Origin: Clostridium_AT radicumherbarum
Lineage (GTDB): Bacteria; Bacillota; Clostridia; Clostridiales; Clostridiaceae
Assembly: GCF_045310525.1 (NCBI RefSeq)
Contig: NZ_JBJHZY010000001.1
Coordinates: forward strand, 1,054,001 to 1,118,000
Length of the DNA: 64,000 nucleotides
Direction: 5' to 3'
Below the pieces are notes generated by a model. That model was given only the letters and a program-made list of their open reading frames with translations, ran no database searches and was not told the origin of the DNA. Shown in pieces: positions 37,442 to 46,521 of this stretch (positions are counted from its first letter, which is position 1; each line of letters starts with the position of its first letter). Made by a program: the position numbers and the translations under genes.

Positions 37442-38518
37442 TTAATATTTAATAAGTGAATCAATTGTCTCATCTAGTGAGGCTTCTAATTTGTTATCAA
37501 TCCAATACTCCGGAATAACAACAAATCTACAGTTGTTTTTATTAGTATTTAAATAAGAATAGATTATTTGAGCTTCATCGATTTCATTTCTCCCTATTTC
37601 AATGGAGCTTTTTAAAGCTTTTAAACTAAAATAATTAAGTATTATTTCTATTAATGTTGTTTTTATTTCTTTAATATGAGTTAAGGTATTTTTAAATAAT
37701 CTAGTAAATATTATATTTGGCCCATTAATTAAAAAAATTTTAAAAGTATCTTTATTTAAATATTCAATTAAAACAATTTTACCATTCTCTTCAGAAAATG
37801 TGATGACTTTCTCTTTTGCCATAAGAGATTTTACGGCACTTAAATAATCTCTGTATTTTATTGCTGTATCAAAATCCAGTTTTTCTGCAGCATCCTTCAT
37901 AATTGATTCCATAATATTGAGAATTTTTCTATCAGTATCATTTAGAAGCTTAAATATGTCCGCAATTCTAGATTTATATTTTGCTTTAGCATTACTATCA
38001 AAGCACATACCAAGACAAAGACCAAGGGAATAATTTAAGCAGGGAGAATTACTTTGATGATCACTGCTGCACTGAATTTTTAAACTCTCTTTAATACCTT
38101 GAAGTGCTCTTTCAACTACATTTTTATTTATAAAGGGCCCAAAATAGAAATTACCATCATCCTTTGAAACTTCCATAGAGGTTTCAATTTTTGAAAAATC
38201 CCTATTAATTTTTACATAGATATAAGATAAAGGAGTTTTCATCATTCTATTATAACGAGGCTTAATTTCCTTAATTAATCTGCATTCTAAAATAAAGGCT
38301 TCAAATTCTGTATCAGTTAAGATATAATCAAAATTTTTTATATTTTTCACTAGCTTTACAACCTTTGGAGAATGAGCTTTTGAGTATTGAAAATAGGAGC
38401 TCACTCTGCTTTTTAAATTTTTAGATTTGCCAACGTAAATAATGCTATCAAGAGAATCCTTCATAAGATATACACCAGGTGAAGAAGGAAGAATTCTAAT
38501 TTTTTCTTTTAAATCCAA
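37442..38518 (-). CDS. UvrC-like GIY-YIG protein lacking the C-terminal nuclease
   Basis: The 358-residue protein has the UvrC N-terminal GIY-YIG endonuclease domain (GVYLMKDSLDSIIYVGKSKN, residues 14-35), the four-cysteine iron-sulfur pattern (CSSDHQSNSPCLNYSLGLC then C), and a UVR motif LDFDTAIKYRDYLSAVKSL that contacts UvrB. The C-terminal RNase-H-like nuclease and helix-hairpin-helix domains of UvrC (around 600 residues) are absent. This resembles the Cho-type arrangement and may make only the 3' incision in nucleotide excision repair. The C-terminus is a natural stop with no sign of a frameshift. Confidence 0.82.
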   Translation of the reverse strand: MDLKEKIRILPSSPGVYLMKDSLDSIIYVGKSKNLKSRVSSYFQYSKAHSPKVVKLVKNIKNFDYILTDTEFEAFILECRLIKEIKPRYNRMMKTPLSYIYVKINRDFSKIETSMEVSKDDGNFYFGPFINKNVVERALQGIKESLKIQCSSDHQSNSPCLNYSLGLCLGMCFDSNAKAKYKSRIADIFKLLNDTDRKILNIMESIMKDAAEKLDFDTAIKYRDYLSAVKSLMAKEKVITFSEENGKIVLIEYLNKDTFKIFLINGPNIIFTRLFKNTLTHIKEIKTTLIEIILNYFSLKALKSSIEIGRNEIDEAQIIYSYLNTNKNNCRFVVIPEYWIDNKLEASLDETIDSLIKY

Positions 38519-38598
38519 GGCTAAACCTCCAAAATAAAAATATTCTTAGAAATTAAGTATATTATATATTTTTGGAGGGTGATAAATCAAATTTATTG

Positions 38599-38733
38599 TT
38601 AGCTATTAGTAGTAGTTTTTGATTTACTTATCTTATTTTCAGCAGCTTTAAGTCCTTCTAAAGTACCACTATTTCCACTATTTTTAATTGCCTTATTCTG
38701 TTTAACAGCATCATTTCTTTTATTTGTATTCAT
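38599..38733 (-). CDS. Small hydrophilic protein of unknown function
   Basis: This 44-residue frame begins MNTNKRNDAVKQNKAIK and ends SKSKTTTNS. AAGGAGATATATT directly before the ATG makes translation likely. It is rich in Lys, Asn and Ser, with no hydrophobic segment. The composition recalls small clostridial spore-associated or ribosome-associated peptides, but I do not recognise it. Confidence 0.6.
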   Translation of the reverse strand: MNTNKRNDAVKQNKAIKNSGNSGTLEGLKAAENKISKSKTTTNS

Positions 38734-39018
38734 AATATATCTCCTTGTATTATAAAAATTTATTTACAATATTATTTTTAACAGATTTATAAGAAATATG
38801 TGAGAATAATTCTTCAAAAATTCTTTAAGCATGGTTTTTGTAAAGAAGTGTGATTTAAAGTAATAAATTCCCAATAAGAAAGTTAAATAAATAGTGTACA
38901 AGCTGTCATATATGTTATACAATTTAGATGTGTGATACACAATAGCAATAATTCTTGCAAGAATATTTAAAATTGCAAGAAAATTAAAAACTAATAAGGC
39001 ATGGAAGGAGAAAACTTT

Positions 39019-40218
39019 ATGAAAATATTAGTTATTAACTGTGGTAGTTCTTCATTAAAATATCAATTAATTAATATGGAGAATGAAGCTTGTATAGCCC
39101 AAGGATTGGTTGAGAGAATAGGAAATGAAGGATCTGTTTTAACACAGAAGGTAGATGGACGAGAAAAATATATAGTTAAACAAAATCTAAAGGATCATAA
39201 AGATGCAATCGGCCTTGTACTTAATACTTTAGTAGACAAAACAAATGGAGTAATTAAGAACGTTGATGAAATATCAGCAGTAGGGCATAGAGTTGTACAT
39301 GGTGGAGAACAATATAATAGTTCTGTATTAATTGATGGAAATGTAATGAAAGCCTTAGAGGAATGTTCTAAATTAGCACCTCTTCACAATCCACCAAACA
39401 TTATTGGAATAAACGCCTGTAAGGCTCTTATGCCAAACACACCTATGGTAGCAGTTTTTGATACTGCCTTTCATCAAACAATGCCGAAGCATGCATATAT
39501 ATACCCGCTGCCTTATGAATTTTATGAAAAAAATAAAATTAGAAAATATGGTTTCCATGGAACTTCTCATAAATATGTTTCTATACAGGCAGCAAAAATG
39601 CTTAATAAAGATATAAAAGATTTAAAAATAATTTCCTGTCATTTGGGTAACGGAGCAAGCATTACAGCTATAAAAGATGGAAAATCCATAGATACAAGTA
39701 TGGGCTTTACACCACTAGCAGGTCTTGCTATGGGAACTAGAACCGGGGATATGGATCCTGCCATAATAACTTATATGATTGAGGAATTAAAGTTATCTCC
39801 AAGTGAGGTTACAAACATAATAAATAAGAAATCTGGAGTGCTAGGTATTTCTGGAGTAAGCAGTGATTTTAGAGATATTTGGTCTGATTCTGAAAGTAAT
39901 GAAAGGGCACAGCTTGCTTTAGATGTATTTCATTATAGAATAAGAACCTTGATCTGTGCTTATGCAGGCGCCTTAGGCGGGGTAGATTGTATTATATTTA
40001 CGGCAGGCATAGGGGAAAATTCAGGAGATTCAAGAAAAGCTTCCTGTGATGGTTTGGAGTTCCTAGGAGTTAAGATAGATAAGGAAAAGAATAAAGTATC
40101 AGGAAAAGAAATAGATATTAGTACTGAAGACTCAAAAGTTAAGGTGCTAGTAATCCCTACTAATGAAGAACTCATGATAGCAAGAGATACAAAGGAAATT
40201 GTAGATTTAATTAAATAA
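39019..40218 (+). CDS. ackA: Acetate kinase
   Basis: The 399-residue enzyme interconverts acetyl phosphate plus ADP and acetate plus ATP, the substrate-level phosphorylation step of acetate formation. Motifs are VINCGSSSLKYQL at the start, GHRVVHGGEQY, VFDTAFHQTMP, and the ATP-binding HLGNGASITAI and FTAGIGENSG. ATG 39019 is chosen because AAGGAG ends 8 bases upstream; an earlier ATG at 39001 overlaps this site. No pta gene lies next to it, unlike the usual pta-ackA order. Confidence 0.97.
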   Translation: MKILVINCGSSSLKYQLINMENEACIAQGLVERIGNEGSVLTQKVDGREKYIVKQNLKDHKDAIGLVLNTLVDKTNGVIKNVDEISAVGHRVVHGGEQYNSSVLIDGNVMKALEECSKLAPLHNPPNIIGINACKALMPNTPMVAVFDTAFHQTMPKHAYIYPLPYEFYEKNKIRKYGFHGTSHKYVSIQAAKMLNKDIKDLKIISCHLGNGASITAIKDGKSIDTSMGFTPLAGLAMGTRTGDMDPAIITYMIEELKLSPSEVTNIINKKSGVLGISGVSSDFRDIWSDSESNERAQLALDVFHYRIRTLICAYAGALGGVDCIIFTAGIGENSGDSRKASCDGLEFLGVKIDKEKNKVSGKEIDISTEDSKVKVLVIPTNEELMIARDTKEIVDLIK

Positions 40219-40228
40219 TAAAGTTAAA

Positions 40229-40268
40229 AAATAAGTGTCTTTTAAAATGTTAGAAGCACTTATTTTTT
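40229..40268 (+). terminator. Terminator after ackA
   Basis: AAATAAGTG pairs with CACTTATTT around a loop of about 20 bases, followed by a T-run, 11 bases after the ackA stop codon. Confidence 0.8.
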
Positions 40269-40513
40269 TGTTGTAATAAAAAATGTCTACAAGGATTTAA
40301 ACCTGATTTTATGTAAATAAAAATTACTGGTTTATTTTCTTTTTTAGCTAATTTTTATTTTTTTAAAAATACAGTTGAATTTATCATAATAAAGTTATAT
40401 TATTTATATAAATGCAATTTTACATTCATTTTATATAAAATTATGAATGGAACAATTATAAACATAAGTAAAAAAATTCATTTAAAAATATGAATAATAT
40501 TGGGGGAGAAAAG

Positions 40514-41932
40514 ATGTTATTTAGACTAGAAAGCGATTCAATTGGAGAGAAGCAAGTACCACAAAATGCCTATTATGGCGTGCAAACCCTGAGAGCAGCA
40601 GAAAACTTTAAAATTACAGGCTATTATATTCATCCTGAATTTATTAAAGCTTTAGCAGAAATTAAAAAAGCTTCAGCAATGGTAAATATGCAAGTTGGAC
40701 TATTAGATTTGAAGGTTGGAGATGCAATAGTTATTGCTTGTGATGAAATATTGCAAGGAAAACTTCATGATCAATTTATTACAGATCCTATTCAAGGTGG
40801 AGCTGGCACTTCAATGAATATGAATGCCAATGAAGTAATTTCAAATAGAGCTATAGAAATATTAGGAGGAGAAAAGGGAAATTATAATATAGTACACCCT
40901 AATGACCATGTTAATATGGGACAATCCACTAATGATGTTATACCTACTGCTGGCAAAATTACAACTTTGGTATTGCTGAAAAAAGCTAATGAGAAATTAG
41001 AAGAGCTATACGAAGCTCTAAATGAAAAAAGTAAAGAATTTGATGATGTTATAAAAATGGGAAGAACACAGCTTCAGGATGCAGTTCCAATTAGACTTGG
41101 ACAAGAATTTCATGCCTATTCAAGTGTTGTTAAAAGAGATATCGCTAGGATAACAAGGACAATTGAAGACTTAAGAACTGTAAACCTTGGAGCAACTGCT
41201 ATTGGTACAGGCATTAATGCAGATGAAGCTTATGTTAAGAATGTTGTTCCTATGCTTAGTAAGATTACAAAAATGGAACTTACTCAAACCGAGGATTTAA
41301 TTGATGGTACCCAGAATACAGATGGCTTTGTAGCAGTATCTTCAGCACTTAAAACCTGTGCAGTAAGCCTCTCTAAAATTGCAAATGATTTAAGACTTTT
41401 ATCCTCAGGACCTAGAACTGGCTTTGAAGAAATAAATCTTCCTCCTAAGCAAAATGGTTCTTCTATTATGCCAGGAAAGGTTAATCCTGTTATACCTGAA
41501 GTTATGAATCAGGTGGCATTTAATATTATAGGTAACGATATGACTATTACTATGGCTTCAGAGGCTGGACAGATGGAGCTTAATGCCTTTGAACCAGTAA
41601 TGTTTTATAATTTATTTCAATCTATTGAAACCTTGACAAATGGTGTTGATACCTTTATAAATAATTGTATAGTTGGCATAACAGCTAATAAAGAGCACTG
41701 TAAGGAATTAGTTGACAACAGCGTGGGCATAATAACTGCAATATGTCCTCACGTAGGCTATAAAGAAGCAGCAAAGATTGCAAAAACTGCTTTAAAAACT
41801 GGAGAACCAGTTAGAAAAATAGTTCTTAATGAGGGAATACTTGATGAGTCAGCTTTAGATACAATATTAGATCCTTATGGAATGACTGAACCAGGAATTT
41901 CAGGCAAAGAATTGCTGCATAAGGCGATTTAA
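40514..41932 (+). CDS. aspA: Aspartate ammonia-lyase (aspartase)
   Basis: The 472-residue enzyme reversibly converts aspartate to fumarate and ammonia. It has the superfamily signature GSSIMPGKVNPVIPEV with the catalytic Ser loop, TSMNMNANEVISNRA and HVNMGQSTNDVIPT. The aspartase-like VPQNAYYGVQTLRA near the start separates it from fumarase C by overall context. ATG 40514 is preferred over the in-frame ATG at 40490, since GGGGGAG lies 5 bases upstream. A malic enzyme gene follows 51 bases later, suggesting joint use of fumarate and malate. Confidence 0.93.
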   Translation: MLFRLESDSIGEKQVPQNAYYGVQTLRAAENFKITGYYIHPEFIKALAEIKKASAMVNMQVGLLDLKVGDAIVIACDEILQGKLHDQFITDPIQGGAGTSMNMNANEVISNRAIEILGGEKGNYNIVHPNDHVNMGQSTNDVIPTAGKITTLVLLKKANEKLEELYEALNEKSKEFDDVIKMGRTQLQDAVPIRLGQEFHAYSSVVKRDIARITRTIEDLRTVNLGATAIGTGINADEAYVKNVVPMLSKITKMELTQTEDLIDGTQNTDGFVAVSSALKTCAVSLSKIANDLRLLSSGPRTGFEEINLPPKQNGSSIMPGKVNPVIPEVMNQVAFNIIGNDMTITMASEAGQMELNAFEPVMFYNLFQSIETLTNGVDTFINNCIVGITANKEHCKELVDNSVGIITAICPHVGYKEAAKIAKTALKTGEPVRKIVLNEGILDESALDTILDPYGMTEPGISGKELLHKAI

Positions 41933-41983
41933 GATGCAAGATAACTATAGAAACTATTAAATAACATGATTAGGAGAGATATT

Positions 41984-43210
41984 ATGGATTTAAGAGAAAC
42001 AGTTTTAAAATTTCACAAGGATAACGAAGGGAAAATAGCACTTAAGTGTAAGGTTCCAGTAAAAACTAAGGAAGATATGACCTTAGCTTATACACCAGGT
42101 GTTGCACAGCCTTGCCTAGAAATAAACAAAAACTATGAAACCATTTATGATTATACTTCAAAGGGAAACTGGGTTGCAGTAGTAACTAACGGAACAGCAG
42201 TATTAGGACTTGGAGATATAGGAGCAGGAGCAGGACTTCCTGTTATGGAAGGTAAAGCTGTTCTATTTAAGTCCTTTGCTGGAGTGGATGCCTTTCCAAT
42301 CTGCTTAGATACAAAGGATGTAGACAAAATAGTTGAAACTGTAAAGCTTATGGAACCAACCTTTGGAGGTATAAATCTTGAGGATATAAAGGCTCCAGAA
42401 TGCTTTGAAATAGAAACAAGACTTAAGGAAATCTGTGATATTCCAATTTTTCATGATGATCAGCATGGAACAGCAGTTGTTTCAGCAGCTTGTTTAATAA
42501 ATGCCTTAAAGGTTGTTAATAAGAAAATTGAAGATGTAACAGCTGTTATAAATGGAGCAGGTGCTGCGGGTATAGCAATCTCAAAGCTTCTTATAAAAAT
42601 GGGTATAAAAGATGTAATTTTATGTGATACAAAGGGACCTATATTTGAAGGCAGAACAGCTGGAATGAATAAATACAAAGATGAAATGGCTAAGATATCA
42701 AACAAGGAAAAAGTACAAGGTACTTTAGCAGATGCTCTAAAAGGAGCAGATATATTCCTAGGGGTTTCCGTTGCAAACTGCGTTACTGAAGAAATGGTTA
42801 AGTCCATGAATAGAGATGCAATTATAATGGCAATGGCAAATCCTAACCCAGAAATACTTCCTGACATCGCTAAAAAAGCTGGAGCTAAAGTTGTTTGCAC
42901 AGGTAGATCAGATTTTCCAAACCAAGTTAACAACGTTGTTGCTTTCCCAGGAATATTTAGAGGAGCACTTGATGTAAGAGCAAAAGAAATAAACGATGAA
43001 ATGAAAATAGCTGCGGCTTATGCTATAGCATCTATTATTTCAGAAGAAGAATTAAATGAAGATTATGTAATGCCAGCTGCCTTTGATTTAAGAATTGCAC
43101 CACTTGTTGCAAAAATGGTTGCTGAGGCTGCTATAAAAACTGGAGTAGCAAGGAAAATAGATGTTACACCAGAAATGGTTGAAGAACATACAAAGAAACT
43201 TTTAGGTTAG
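41984..43210 (+). CDS. NAD(P)-dependent malic enzyme
   Basis: The 408-residue enzyme oxidatively decarboxylates malate to pyruvate. The family motifs are LAYTPGVAQPCLEI, GLGDIGAGAGLPVMEGKAVLF, NLEDIKAPECFEIE, FHDDQHGTAVV with the metal-binding Asp pair, and the Rossmann loop VINGAGAAGIAISKLL. ATG 41984 has AGGAG 7 bases upstream; an in-frame ATG at 41966 is less likely. With aspA it could turn aspartate into pyruvate if a fumarase encoded elsewhere supplies malate. Confidence 0.94.
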   Translation: MDLRETVLKFHKDNEGKIALKCKVPVKTKEDMTLAYTPGVAQPCLEINKNYETIYDYTSKGNWVAVVTNGTAVLGLGDIGAGAGLPVMEGKAVLFKSFAGVDAFPICLDTKDVDKIVETVKLMEPTFGGINLEDIKAPECFEIETRLKEICDIPIFHDDQHGTAVVSAACLINALKVVNKKIEDVTAVINGAGAAGIAISKLLIKMGIKDVILCDTKGPIFEGRTAGMNKYKDEMAKISNKEKVQGTLADALKGADIFLGVSVANCVTEEMVKSMNRDAIIMAMANPNPEILPDIAKKAGAKVVCTGRSDFPNQVNNVVAFPGIFRGALDVRAKEINDEMKIAAAYAIASIISEEELNEDYVMPAAFDLRIAPLVAKMVAEAAIKTGVARKIDVTPEMVEEHTKKLLG

Positions 43211-43224
43211 AAAATACATTTTAC

Positions 43225-43280
43225 GAAGGGACGATTCCTATGTTATGTGCTTTTGGCATAATAGAGAATCGTCCCTTTCC
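43225..43280 (+). terminator. Hairpin after the malic enzyme gene
   Basis: GAAGGGACGATTC pairs with GAATCGTCCCTTTC around a further TATG...CATA inner pairing. The stem is strong, but the T-run is short (CCCTTTCC), so termination may be incomplete. Confidence 0.7.
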
Positions 43281-43325
43281 ATTTACTGCTATTTTAAAGT
43301 AAGAAAACTAACACTGCGTCTTTTA

Positions 43326-43343
43326 TTTCCTAGTACTAGGAAA
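43326..43343. promoter_or_regulatory. Perfect 18-bp palindrome upstream of the PRD regulator gene
   Basis: TTTCCTAGTACTAGGAAA is an exact palindrome 73 bases before the regulator start. An imperfect copy (15 of 18 bases) lies at 45970-45987 upstream of the PTS genes. It is a candidate operator for the regulator. Confidence 0.5.
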
Positions 43344-43415
43344 TCTGTTCAAAATAAAAATTACTAAATTAATATATAATAAATCCAATGATAATTTTAT
43401 GAAGAAGGTGATAGG

Positions 43416-45326
43416 GTGTTAAATAAGAGACAAGAAAAAATTATCATGTTTATTCACAATAGTAAAGGCTGGATTATTGGCAAAGAATTAGCTAAGGTGC
43501 TAGGGGTGTCAGACCGTACTATTCGTAGTGACATCGCTAATATTAACGGCTTTTATGCATATGAGCTAATTGAATCAAACATTAGGCTTGGATATAGAAT
43601 GAACGAGGATAAATTTCAAAGCTTGGATATAGAAGCAGGAGATATAATTCCTCAAACATCAAAAGAGCGATGTATTTATATCATTAAGGAATTATTGTTT
43701 GAAAAAAACGATATTAATTTAACTCTTTTACAGGATAAAGTATATGTGTCCGGCTTTTCCATTGATAATGATATTAAAAAAATAAAAAAAATGCTTGAGC
43801 CCTACGAGGGTCTGCAGCTTGTAAGAAGCAAAAATTATATTCGTTTAAGCGGCAAGGAAGAAGAAAAGCGTAAGTTATATAAGGATTTATTGGAAAATGA
43901 GATAAAGGGAAACTTTCTAAATTTAGATAAAATTGCTTCTTTTTATAAGGATTTTAATTTAATTGAAGTAAAAGATATGCTTGAAGCTATACTTAAGGAA
44001 TATCATTATCATATTCGTTCACTTACTTTAACCATGATTATTATGCACATAGGAATTGCAATACAACGTATTATACGTCATAACTTTATTAATACCGATA
44101 GAAATACGGAAGAATTAAGAAGCAGCCTGGAATACAAAATTGCACAAGAGTTTTTTCATAAGGTAGCAAAAAAAATAAGACTTGAAATTATTGAAGATGA
44201 AATAGCTTTAGTAGCACTATTATTAATAGGCAAAAAAAGTACTGTTTACACAAACGATGACTCAAAATGTGATGCTGACTATACCATTCCTAATTTGCTG
44301 CAGGAGATTTTCAGTGACATTAAAAAAACCTTTGATGTTGACTTTAGCTCTGATAATGAGCTCATGAATGGGCTGGAAATGCATATTACCTCGCTAATAG
44401 AACGCATTAAGAAGAATATTGAAATTGATAATATGTATCTGCAGGAAATCAAGCGTGACTATCCCTTGGTTTTTGAGATGGGAGTGAGAGTTTGTGAGCT
44501 ATTAGAAGGAAAGCTTAACATAACTATCAGCGAAAATGAAATTGCCTTTATTGCCTTGCATCTTGGCGTTGCATATGTTAGAGCAAATATAACCTATAAG
44601 TATAAAGTAGTTATGATTCATCCTCAAGATAAGGTTTTGTCTAATTTATGTATGGAAAAAATAATTAATCGCTTTGGGGATCGTATGGAAATTATCGAAA
44701 GCATGAATTTCTTTGAGGAGTCCGTAATTACTGCTTTAAAACCCGATTTAATTTTAACAACACTTCCATTAAAACATAAATTGCCTATTTCAACAGTGCA
44801 GATTTCACTGTTCGTAAATTATGAAGATGAAAATAAAATTTATAAAGCTTTAAATAATTTAGAGAAAATAAGATGCAGAGACAATTTTAAACTTTTAGTT
44901 CTAAAGCTTATAAAAAAGGAATTTTTCTATTCACATGTTAATGTGGACAGTCCTAATGAGTTAATTACAAAAATGTGCAATAACTTATATGAAAAGGCCT
45001 TTGTAGATAAAGCATATGAAAGCAGTGTGCTGCAGAGAGAAAAGATGTCTGCAACCTCTTTTGACTATGGCTTTGCAACTCCCCACAGCCTCAATGAAAT
45101 GTTTATAAATCAGTCAGCCTTAAGTATTGCAATCCTGGATAAACCTATTACCTGGGGAGATTTTGATGTACGGCTTGTAATCTTGTTTACTATTAATAAA
45201 GAGGATTACAAAATTCTAAGAATATTTTTCGACTGGTTAAGCAATGTAATTTCTAATTCTGAGCAATTTGCCAGAATATTAGAGGTTAATAACTATAATG
45301 AATTTATTAATGAAGTCTTAAAATAA
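43416..45326 (+). CDS. PRD-containing transcriptional regulator with PTS EIIB- and EIIA-like domains
   Basis: The 636-residue regulator is of the LicR/MtlR class. It has an N-terminal DeoR-like helix-turn-helix (GKELAKVLGVSDRTIRSDI), a second helix-turn-helix region, two PTS regulation domains with conserved His (the second around HLGVAYVRA), an EIIB-like domain, and a C-terminal EIIA-fructose-type domain (FATPHSLNEMF with the phosphorylatable His). PTS phosphorylation of these domains tunes activity according to substrate supply. It precedes the PTS genes and most likely activates them. The GTG start has GAAGGTGATAGG directly upstream. Confidence 0.9.
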   Translation: MLNKRQEKIIMFIHNSKGWIIGKELAKVLGVSDRTIRSDIANINGFYAYELIESNIRLGYRMNEDKFQSLDIEAGDIIPQTSKERCIYIIKELLFEKNDINLTLLQDKVYVSGFSIDNDIKKIKKMLEPYEGLQLVRSKNYIRLSGKEEEKRKLYKDLLENEIKGNFLNLDKIASFYKDFNLIEVKDMLEAILKEYHYHIRSLTLTMIIMHIGIAIQRIIRHNFINTDRNTEELRSSLEYKIAQEFFHKVAKKIRLEIIEDEIALVALLLIGKKSTVYTNDDSKCDADYTIPNLLQEIFSDIKKTFDVDFSSDNELMNGLEMHITSLIERIKKNIEIDNMYLQEIKRDYPLVFEMGVRVCELLEGKLNITISENEIAFIALHLGVAYVRANITYKYKVVMIHPQDKVLSNLCMEKIINRFGDRMEIIESMNFFEESVITALKPDLILTTLPLKHKLPISTVQISLFVNYEDENKIYKALNNLEKIRCRDNFKLLVLKLIKKEFFYSHVNVDSPNELITKMCNNLYEKAFVDKAYESSVLQREKMSATSFDYGFATPHSLNEMFINQSALSIAILDKPITWGDFDVRLVILFTINKEDYKILRIFFDWLSNVISNSEQFARILEVNNYNEFINEVLK

Positions 45327-45348
45327 ATACTATCTAGAAGGTGAAGGT

Positions 45349-45936
45349 ATGAAAAAAGGAAGAAAATCTTTTAATGAGAACAATGTTCCAGCTTCAGGGG
45401 ATTTACCGATTTGGAAGCGCTTTGTAGCTTACATGGTGGATTGGTATTTAGGAAGTATATTTACTTCCTTACCCATGGTTATGATTTATATGAAAGCAAC
45501 AAATACACAGGACTTAAATACTAATTTATTTCAATATCCAAAGCAATATGCCCTTATGGCAGGAGCTCTAGGATTATTGTTTGGATTTTTTTATTACCTC
45601 ATTGTGCCATTACTTATTTGGAAGGGACAAACCTTAGGAAAACACTGGTGTCATTTTAAAATTGTTAAAAAGAATTGCCAAGATGTAAGCTTTAAACAAT
45701 TATTTTTAAGACAAATTATTGGTATTTTTTTAGTAGAAGGAGCTTTGATTTTCCCAAGCAATTTGTTTCATCAAATATTATCCTTTATATGCAATGTGAA
45801 TTTAATTACTCCTCTTAATTATGTAGGTATAGCTATTAGTATTATATCAGGATTGTTAGTTTTAATTAGAAAGGATCATAGGGCTATTCATGATTTAATT
45901 GCAAGTACCAAAGTAATTAGTGTTTTGGAAAAATAA
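45349..45936 (+). CDS. RDD family membrane protein
   Basis: The 195-residue protein has the RDD layout: an Arg-containing first segment (WKRFVAYMVDWYLGSIF), about four hydrophobic segments, and conserved Asp residues in the last part (LIRKDHRAIHDLIASTKVI). RDD proteins are poorly understood and some act as ion antiporters. It lies between the regulator and the PTS genes, 22 bases after the regulator, and so is probably co-transcribed with it. Confidence 0.82.
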   Translation: MKKGRKSFNENNVPASGDLPIWKRFVAYMVDWYLGSIFTSLPMVMIYMKATNTQDLNTNLFQYPKQYALMAGALGLLFGFFYYLIVPLLIWKGQTLGKHWCHFKIVKKNCQDVSFKQLFLRQIIGIFLVEGALIFPSNLFHQILSFICNVNLITPLNYVGIAISIISGLLVLIRKDHRAIHDLIASTKVISVLEK

Positions 45937-45969
45937 TAGCAGCTTGCAAAAATGAATAGTAGTGGTAGT

Positions 45970-45987
45970 TTTCCTAGAAGTAGGAAG
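45970..45987. promoter_or_regulatory. Second, imperfect copy of the 18-bp palindrome
   Basis: TTTCCTAGAAGTAGGAAG matches the palindrome at 43326-43343 at 15 of 18 positions. It lies 64 bases before the EIIA start, a position suited to an operator or activator site for the PTS operon. Confidence 0.45.
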
Positions 45988-46051
45988 AAGGCTTAAAGTA
46001 AATTGCTATTTTAAAGTTATATACTATAAGTATCAAAAAGGAGGGACAGCG

Positions 46052-46378
46052 ATGGAGGGTTTAGAGCTAGCATGTTTTCAAATTATTTCCTCAGCAGGTA
46101 TGGCAAAAAGCAGCTTTATTGAAGCCATTAAAGAAGCTAGGAAAGGTGATTTTACAAAAGCAAAGGCTTGTATTGATAAAGGTGATGAATATTTCGCTCA
46201 AGGACATAATGTTCATACTGAATTAATTCAGAAGGAAGCAGGAAATGAAAAGGTTAGTCCAAATTTATTATTGCTTCATGCAGAGGATCAATTAATGTCA
46301 GTTGAAACCTGTAAGATTCTAGCAAATGAATTAATTGAAACCTATGACCGCATTTGTGCTTTAGAGAATAAAGGTTAA
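46052..46378 (+). CDS. PTS EIIA, lactose/cellobiose class
   Basis: The 108-residue cytoplasmic phosphocarrier is all-helical. The phosphorylatable His is His76 in NLLLLHAEDQLM, the hallmark of the lactose/cellobiose IIA family. It passes phosphate from HPr to the IIB protein encoded next. ATG 46052 is chosen over an upstream ATG, as AAAAGGAGGGACAGCG is directly before it. Confidence 0.94.
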   Translation: MEGLELACFQIISSAGMAKSSFIEAIKEARKGDFTKAKACIDKGDEYFAQGHNVHTELIQKEAGNEKVSPNLLLLHAEDQLMSVETCKILANELIETYDRICALENKG

Positions 46379-46420
46379 TTATAAAGTTAAGTATATTTAT
46401 AATAAAACATAAAAATTATA

Positions 46421-46505
46421 GGAAGGAGGTTAAAGTCCTAAATGGACTTTAACGAGTAGATTGCGAGCGGGAGCGAGTGGTCTTAAACTACTCAGTGCGA
46501 CCACT
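46421..46505 (+). other. Structured spacer between the EIIA and EIIB genes
   Basis: The spacer holds a 9-bp hairpin (TTAAAGTCC 46430-46438 with GGACTTTAA 46444-46452) and a 7-bp hairpin (AGTGGTC 46476-46482 with GACCACT 46499-46505). GAGTAG (46454-46459) could alternatively pair with CTACTC (46488-46493) in the loop of the second hairpin. The middle is unusually G-rich (GCGAGCGGGAGCGAG). A complete but unused-looking ribosome binding site GGAAGGAGG lies at its left edge. It may be an RNA processing or regulatory element, or an inserted repeat. Confidence 0.5.
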
Positions 46506-46521
46506 GAAAGGAGGAAGAAAA

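Noticed and set aside
38880..39000. Short palindromic bits (TTCTTGCAAGAA and TGTGTGATACACA) upstream of ackA
   Set aside because: They are short, do not match a known operator such as the Rex consensus, and have no second copy near a related gene.
42460..42933. 157-codon frame antisense to the malic enzyme gene
   Set aside because: It is long, but fully inside a strongly conserved enzyme gene and rich in Ala/Ser/Ile as expected from a complement frame.
45988..46051. Sigma-54 type promoter before the PTS genes
   Set aside because: A GG and a GC element exist but are 13 bases apart rather than 10, and the regulator lacks a sigma-54 activator domain.
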